This document shows, piece by piece, positions 59,131 through 64,000 of a stretch of 64,000 nucleotides of DNA (position 1 is its first letter; every line of letters begins with the position of its first letter). The notes below the pieces were generated by a model. That model was given only the letters and a program-made list of their open reading frames with translations, made no database searches and had not been told where the DNA came from. The translations under genes were made by a program, and so were the position numbers. The stretch is taken from positions 2,692,501-2,756,500 of the forward strand of contig JAQPZY010001423.1 in assembly GCA_029931535.1 (NCBI GenBank). The letters run 5' to 3'. This DNA comes from Margaritifera margaritifera. Lineage: Eukaryota > Mollusca > Bivalvia > Unionida > Margaritiferidae.

Positions 59131-59595
59131 CTTTCTTTTACAACCACCTAACCACATCATGATGGAAACCAACTGTTGCAGGATAGTACTATGCCTGGTT
59201 CTGACAAAGCTGATTATACAAAGGAGGGAGCCAATGACAAGTACTAAGGAGACAACCTTTCTTCCGATCCTTTTTGTGGCTGAGTTGTGGTAATGCTTCT
59301 TTGTCAAGCTGGCTTTGACAAACTCCAGCAAGCTGGGGCAACATTCACTGGCATCATGCATCATTTTCTCCCATTTAAAATCCAGAATTGATGACAGTCC
59401 ATCATTGAAACCAGTTTTGCAAACCATTTTAGTAAACCTGCTGATCTCTTGTCTCACTATGTCACGAAAGACATACAGGGCAGCTTTCTTGGCAGATTGG
59501 CTACCTTTAAAGAGTTGTCGCAGGCCATTTCTGTATCTTGAGTGGGCCAAAAGTTGTATTGCCCTCCCAATGGTAGTGTTGTTCACAAGTGTTAC
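59131..59595 (-). CDS. DUF6589 gene exon with hydrophobic segment
   Basis: Acceptor ttttcttaaactag and donor GAAAG/GTAACA bound a 465-bp (155-codon) phase-0 exon, fully open. Residues run TIGRAIQLLAHSRYRNGLRQ, through helical charged sequence to a hydrophobic stretch, VVSLVLVIGSLLCIISFV, near residues 115-133. In a nuclear protein this would be a buried helix; in another context it could be a membrane segment. Confidence 0.65.
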
Positions 59596-59878
59596 CTAGT
59601 TTAAGAAAAAGTCTTAGCTAAAATGTACTCAATCACAATCATACATATGAAATGAACATTCATGGATGGATGACCTGCTTATAATACAGATAGGTTTGTG
59701 GCTTTCATCATTCTCCTCATAGAAATGGAATTAATAAATTCAAGATTTAATTTTAAATAGATTATCATGTACAATAGCATTTTTCAAGAGTTATGCTGAA
59801 TTATATTCAGAAATGGTTATCCAGGATGTTGATAGATGACTTTGCTTTATTTATTTATGTATTTCATTATTTATTTAC

Positions 59879-60254
59879 CTTTTCTTGTGGCAATGATTTT
59901 CTTGATATCATCTTTGGGTGGCATACTTTTCTTGGCGATGAGATAACCTTTGCTTTCTTGGCACTTCGCCAGTGTGTTGGCGTGGTTTGAATCTTATGTC
60001 CAATATATGTCCCTGGTTTTCTTATTTTTCTGAACTTCTCTTCTACTTCAGAAAGGTGACTCTTCTTTATATCCAGGGATTTTATTGTCAAGCTGCATTC
60101 AGTACAAATGAATGCCTTTGCGTGAATGTTACAGAATATGTTTTTTCCAGTGTCTCTGCTGCACTAGGTCCACCTTTAAATTTAGAATGAATGCTGTTCT
60201 TTGAAATCCCTTTATTTTTTTCTGAAACTGTGTGCCACAGCATGCACACTCCAT
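59879..60254 (-). pseudogene. DUF6589 N-terminal Cys-pair region, two frame changes
   Basis: ATG at 60254 starts MECACCGTQFQKKIKGFQRT. The family pattern then continues in a second frame (SAAETLEKTYSVTFTQRHSF) and a third (CTECSLTIKSLDIKKSHLSE), ending at a clean donor (CAAGAAAAG/GTAAAT, exon end 59879). The CxxC...CxxC spacing suggests a treble-clef or C4 zinc module. No plausible intron explains the two frame changes, since the gaps are under 20 bp, so they are indels. Confidence 0.55.
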
Positions 60255-60419
60255 GATGGTACACTTCTTTTCCAATATTGTAGAAACAAAAGCTGGAAAA
60301 TATTGACTGAAAGTCACGTAATGTTTATACCAAAAAGAAAGAACACATAATTTTCAACCTATTTATTCCACAAATACCAGCCAGATGCCTGTGGCTGTCG
60401 CAGCAACTTGGAAAATATC

Positions 60420-60620
60420 GATCACGCGGAAAGCACATGTCAACGCGGTTTGTTGACTATTTGACCGGTGACGCGATTTGTTATTATCACGTGACTATTT
60501 GACCTGTGACGTAGTGTGTATGTATGCCGCGAGATTTGGGCAGTCATGTGACTAGCATGCAAAATGGAGAGTACCAGGTCAAATTTCATCAGCTCTGCAG
60601 TTTCATTTTGTCTGTCAGCG
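60420..60620 (-). promoter_or_regulatory. Candidate promoter region of the DUF6589 gene
   Basis: CpG-richer stretch 170-370 bp upstream of the first ATG. The phrase gactatttgacc.gtgacg occurs twice (60463-60482 and 60492-60511), with a CACGTG-type E-box (tcacgtga) between them and a CRE-like tgacgtag in the second copy. Promoter function is inferred from position and composition only. Confidence 0.35.
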
Positions 60621-60753
60621 GATTAAAGACAAAACCAATGTTATACTCCCAATTTCTGAGAAGATAAATCATCTTCCTATCGATTTCATGCAGGTGTGGC
60701 TCGATGTAAGGTCGTTTAAGTTGGCTAGGTCCGATAGTAAGCAGTTATCCTAT

Positions 60754-60775
60754 GCCGCTACCGCGCGGTAGCGGC
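60754..60775. repeat. Perfect 22-bp GC-rich palindrome
   Basis: gccgctaccgc and its exact reverse complement abut without a loop. A second palindrome-like word (ttctcacgtgagaa) lies at 60907-60920. Both fall in the spacer upstream of the DUF6589 gene. Confidence 0.85.
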
Positions 60776-60959
60776 GAATTCAAACTTTTCGATAGGCAAT
60801 GGGCTCTGACCACACACCCCAACATAAAGGTCAAAATATCAAAAATGGGGTGTGAAGGGTCAGAGGAAACTCGGACTAGTGTCTGATCAGAATCGAAGTC
60901 CAAATTTCTCACGTGAGAATTTGGAACTCCGCCTTATTTTCAAACAGTCCGATGTAAGG

Positions 60960-61200
60960 GTAAAGAATATTTTCTAAGTTCTCATGAGAACATTCAAATT
61001 CTCACCTGAGCAAAATCTGCACATGAGAAAATTGGTTAGTTTTTCAATGGCTCACAAGATCTAACAAACTGCACACATGAGCTTGCAAAATCTACCCAAT
61101 TTGCATACGTTTCTAACAAGGTTCTCATGTGCAGCTTATGAGAAGCTCGTGTGAATTGGTGAGATTTTTCTGTACTGGGGGTTGTTCCACTTGTGTACTT
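60960..61200. repeat. Stretch with recurring ctcatgtg/cacatgag words
   Basis: The words ttctcatgagaac, cacatgagaaaa, cacacatgagc, gttctcatgtgc and gcttatgagaagc recur in both orientations within 240 bp. This may be a decayed inverted-repeat element; ends not defined. Confidence 0.45.
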
Positions 61201-61409
61201 TAGCTATGCAAATTAGGAAATTATCATAATGAGTTCTCCCACAGCAGTGTTCAAAGGACTTAATACAATATCACCTTAGCTATTATCAACCAATTAAGTA
61301 ATCTTGTGAAATGGTGGCTGTTCATCTCTGACCACTTGCCTTTTAATTGCCTCTATGACAATAGCTGAAGATAGTTTTACTGAGCTCTAAGCAGGACTGT
61401 TGACTATGC

Positions 61410-61701
61410 ATTCGACAGGTTACAGGCATATATCATGGTGGTTAAGATACGTCTTGATCTCTCTCATTGGGGCCCTTGGTGGCCTTTACATGTCGCTCTC
61501 ACATCTCACCTCTGTCCACATCTGGTGGAGGAAGAACCTGGGGAAAACCCAGGGAAGAACCAGCGACCAATGGGAAGCTACTGACAAGCTTTCTCACATA
61601 CCCACTTTGGCCCAGCCGAAGATTCAAACCCACGTGGACAAAGGGGAGATGTCAGTGATCTGAAAAGTCAAGCGCCTTAGACCACTTGGACACCCGGGGC
61701 C
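61410..61701 (-). mobile_element. tRNA-Leu-like SINE
   Basis: Minus strand from 61701: ccccgggtgtccaagtggtc, taaggcgcttgac (A box), then gtgggtttgaatcttcggc (B box). Pol III-type head followed by a body with ggtcgctggttcttccctggg, ttttccccaggttcttcctcc, and an unrelated 3' part. The head most resembles a class II tRNA such as Leu. The A/B box spacing and clean boxes suggest a younger copy than the SINE at 44338. Confidence 0.75.
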
Positions 61702-62004
61702 TCAGTTATTCTTGTCACATGATCATGATATTATTGGCTTAAATGTGATGTCACAATATTATGTTCTTAGTGTTGTGCAGTTGAAATGGCATATCTAGAA
61801 TTCTAAAGCAGATTTTTTCATTTTTTCTCTATCGTGTAATAAAACATTATTGCAGAACTTTGTTTTGATGAAGATGAAGTTTTAGGAACAAGTAAACCTA
61901 TCATATTAATCTCGGTGCTTCACATCAGTCAGTATGATGTTTACTTTTTCATAAACCTTGATATTCACCTAAATAAAAGTTTATAATTATATAATATTGT
62001 GCTT

Positions 62005-62345
62005 TGAGAGTATTTATATAGGAATAGGTGTAGTGGTAGCAATGGTTATTTCCCTTGAGGAACTACTCTTGCTGCCACAGAGGCATCAGGTTGTAACCAG
62101 GTGTATGGCAAAGAGTCTGTAATTGTATAATATAAATTTTCTTTCTCTCATTCTTCCTCCTTCTCAAATAGTTCTAAATGCAATATTGCTGTACTAGTTT
62201 GTATTTTTTTCTTTTTCAGTAATATTTTGAGCAGTGCCTGAAATCCCCCATAGCCTTTAAGAATATTTAGATAGAAATTGGTGTTGTTGCAGCAATGGTT
62301 ATTCCCTTGAGGAATTACTATCGCTGCCACAGCGGTGTGTGCAGT
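62005..62345. repeat. Direct repeat of about 80 bp, two copies, self-complementary core
   Basis: 62010-62090 and 62262-62340 share agcaatggttatt.cccttgaggaa and cgctgccacag. Within each copy gtagcaa/gcagcaa pairs with ttgctgc/tcgctgc, so each could form a hairpin. Spacing is about 250 bp. Confidence 0.7.
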
Positions 62346-62349
62346 ACGG

Positions 62350-64000
62350 TAGTGACAAGATCCATGGCAAGGATGAGAGTTGCTGAGGTATGTATTTCAC
62401 CTGAAATGGTGTTGAAAATATATCCATTGTAATGTAAAGAAAGTCGTGACAGTACCCATGCTTTTCTTAACGTTGTCCTGAGAAAATATTTAGCCTTAAA
62501 AATCATGTCCATGGCATTTATCCTCTCGGTGCAAGTTGTAGAGAGAAAATGAAATACTTTTATGTCCTTGTTTTAAAGGTCAGAACTTTTAATGCACAAA
62601 GGTCTTAAGATCTAAAAACATAACCTATGGTTCTGTTGTCCAGTATAGAAACCATTATGGAAAATTACTTGCCAAAAACTTGTTCATTGTATTGATGTTT
62701 CCTCATAAAATTAATATTAATGTTGCCTTTATTTCCAGTGTTGGTAGTTTATTGTAAAAACGGCCCTATCGACATTTGTACATATTTTCAGGCAAGTCCT
62801 GTACCAATTTATATATCATTTTAAATCAGTACAACAGGCTGGTTTTGATGACTTTAAAAGCGAGTTACTGGGAATGAGTGCAGATATGCTTTTTTGGTAG
62901 GTTTGATCATTGTTACACATTGTTCGTACAACTTTGAAAAATCTGTGATTTTGATGGGTTGCCTTGAACTTGAATTTTAAAAATGGTTTTATCTTTGAGA
63001 AGTCCTTCAATTTCTTCACAGACTCCTTGTTTTGTTCCCAAATTCCTTGAATTTATCTTTGGGAATACAAAACATTAGAACTGAATAAAATATATCACTT
63101 TTTAAATTCAGATTTTTTAAAATTTACATATTATTCAAATATAATGAATAGATAAATGGTACAGAATTTATTTGTCATAAAATTTGTGTTACATCTCAGA
63201 CTCACTTTTTAATTTTTTTTAGAGTTATTATAAATTGTCCAGGTTACATAATTATAAAACACCTGATATTTATTTCTGTATGAAGGAGATAGTTCCTTAT
63301 GCGTATTGTCTAAAACAAAATATTTTTTTGGGTTGAACAAAAGATGAAACACAAGACACCAAATGAGATAATTTTCAAACAATTTCAACATTATCATTGA
63401 AAAATATCCAAATGATATTGTGATTGTGTAATTAAAGAGGATGCAAAGAACAAATCTCGGTTCTTATATTTAACATATAGGTCAGGATATGGAAACTGTA
63501 GCCATTAAGATGCTGCAGATGTAACAGCATACCATTTTTGCTTTATAACAATGATTGTGAAATACATCAGATGCATACCTGTCAACCCCCCCCCCACCCC
63601 CCCCACCCCGAGACAAAAACCTGTACACCAGACCAAAAAAAAACTTACAAAGACCAGAAAAACCTTATGCCAAAGACAGGGCTGAGCAAATTTTTTTTTT
63701 CATCCACTTGTCCAGGAGAAGTGGTTTCAGAAAATTCACTTGTTCCACCTTACTTTTCACTTGTCCCACCTTATTTTTCACTTGTCCCAAAATCTTAATC
63801 ACTTGCTGAGATTTGATGAGATGTATGTACTTAATCCATAGAAAGAACAAATGAAATAATATACAACATAATTACTTCTTAAAAGAATTTCATTTTTCTA
63901 AAACAGTTGTTTATGTATGTTTGGCTACTTCAGGTTCATGTAAATATGTTTTAGCTGCTGGATTTTGAAAAAAATGTCAATGTACATGTCTGCCACTGGC
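62350..64000. other. No gene recognised to window end
   Basis: AT-rich. It holds a C-rich run (63586-63609), and a 21-bp unit (acttgtcccaccttattttt) repeats about three times at 63738-63790. No supported coding sequence. Confidence 0.4.

Larger units (their letters stand above)
54182..60254 (-). pseudogene. DUF6589-type protein with C-terminal PHD finger, multi-exon, damaged
   Basis: Exons on the minus strand, described separately, give in order: an N-terminal Cys-pair region, a helical phase-0 exon, a short exon, an acidic exon, the DUF6589 core, and a C-terminal PHD finger. Several introns have good GT-AG borders whose phases agree. DUF6589 proteins are common, often multi-copy, in cnidarian, mollusc and lancelet genomes; their role is unknown and a transposase-like origin has been considered. 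A PHD finger would bind histone H3 tails. Damage: two frame changes in the N-terminal region, one frame change in the core near 56800, and a TGA before a perfect donor near 55428. Either this is a decaying copy or the reference has indel errors. Confidence 0.65.

Noticed and set aside
61400..61663. 87-codon plus-strand protein
   Set aside because: It is the antisense of a tRNA-derived SINE.

Overview
The window looks like the nuclear genome of an invertebrate animal. It is AT-rich and has long animal-type microsatellites, several non-LTR retrotransposons, tRNA-derived SINEs, hAT and mariner relics, two decayed Polinton/adintovirus-like elements, and a gene structure with GT-AG introns. The TE mix and a DUF6589-PHD gene would fit a mollusc or another lophotrochozoan, a cnidarian or a lancelet. 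I cannot fix the phylum from sequence alone.

Layout. About 1.2-5.4 kb is a GC-richer island holding a broken Polinton/adintovirus-like element: PolB N-terminal region on +, a virion-type phospholipase A2 on -, an A32-like packaging ATPase on +, and a coiled-coil protein on +. About 6.4-9.7 kb is a minus-strand LINE with RT, RNase H and a terminal Cys/His knuckle. It is interrupted by two copies of a double-hairpin MITE and by a seven-fold 39-bp expansion in the RT. About 12.0-13.1 kb carries the best host coding exon, a long coiled-coil protein on -. From 13.1 to 22 kb there are mostly microsatellites, minisatellites and a third MITE copy. At 22.3-23.4 kb and 27.7-28.9 kb lie decayed LINE RTs (-), the second directly beside a fragment of a GT8-like glycosyltransferase (+). 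About 29.8-31.5 kb and 37.9-38.7 kb are related degenerate repeat arrays, and each is close to a histone-type 3' stem-loop signal, one well formed and one decayed. About 34.0-36.5 kb is a second Polinton relic: integrase with chromodomain on +, capsid-type genes on -. From 39 to 53 kb there are more repeats, a hAT MITE with a perfect 8-bp target duplication, two SINE/LINE relics, a LINE with a long open RT (46.2-48.9 kb), the fourth MITE copy and another LINE. From 53.0 to 60.3 kb there is a hAT transposase relic and then a multi-exon DUF6589-PHD gene on -, with visible splice sites but also frameshifts and a stop. The rest, to 64 kb, holds a tRNA-derived SINE and short repeats.

Most coding-like sequence here belongs to mobile elements in various stages of decay. 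The one host exon without visible damage is the coiled-coil exon at 12-13 kb. The main points of interest are the virion PLA2 relic, the double-hairpin MITE (which would fold into pre-miRNA-sized hairpins), the in-phase minisatellite inside an RT, and the histone-type 3' processing signal with no histone gene in front of it. All family assignments were made by reading motifs; no database search was run.
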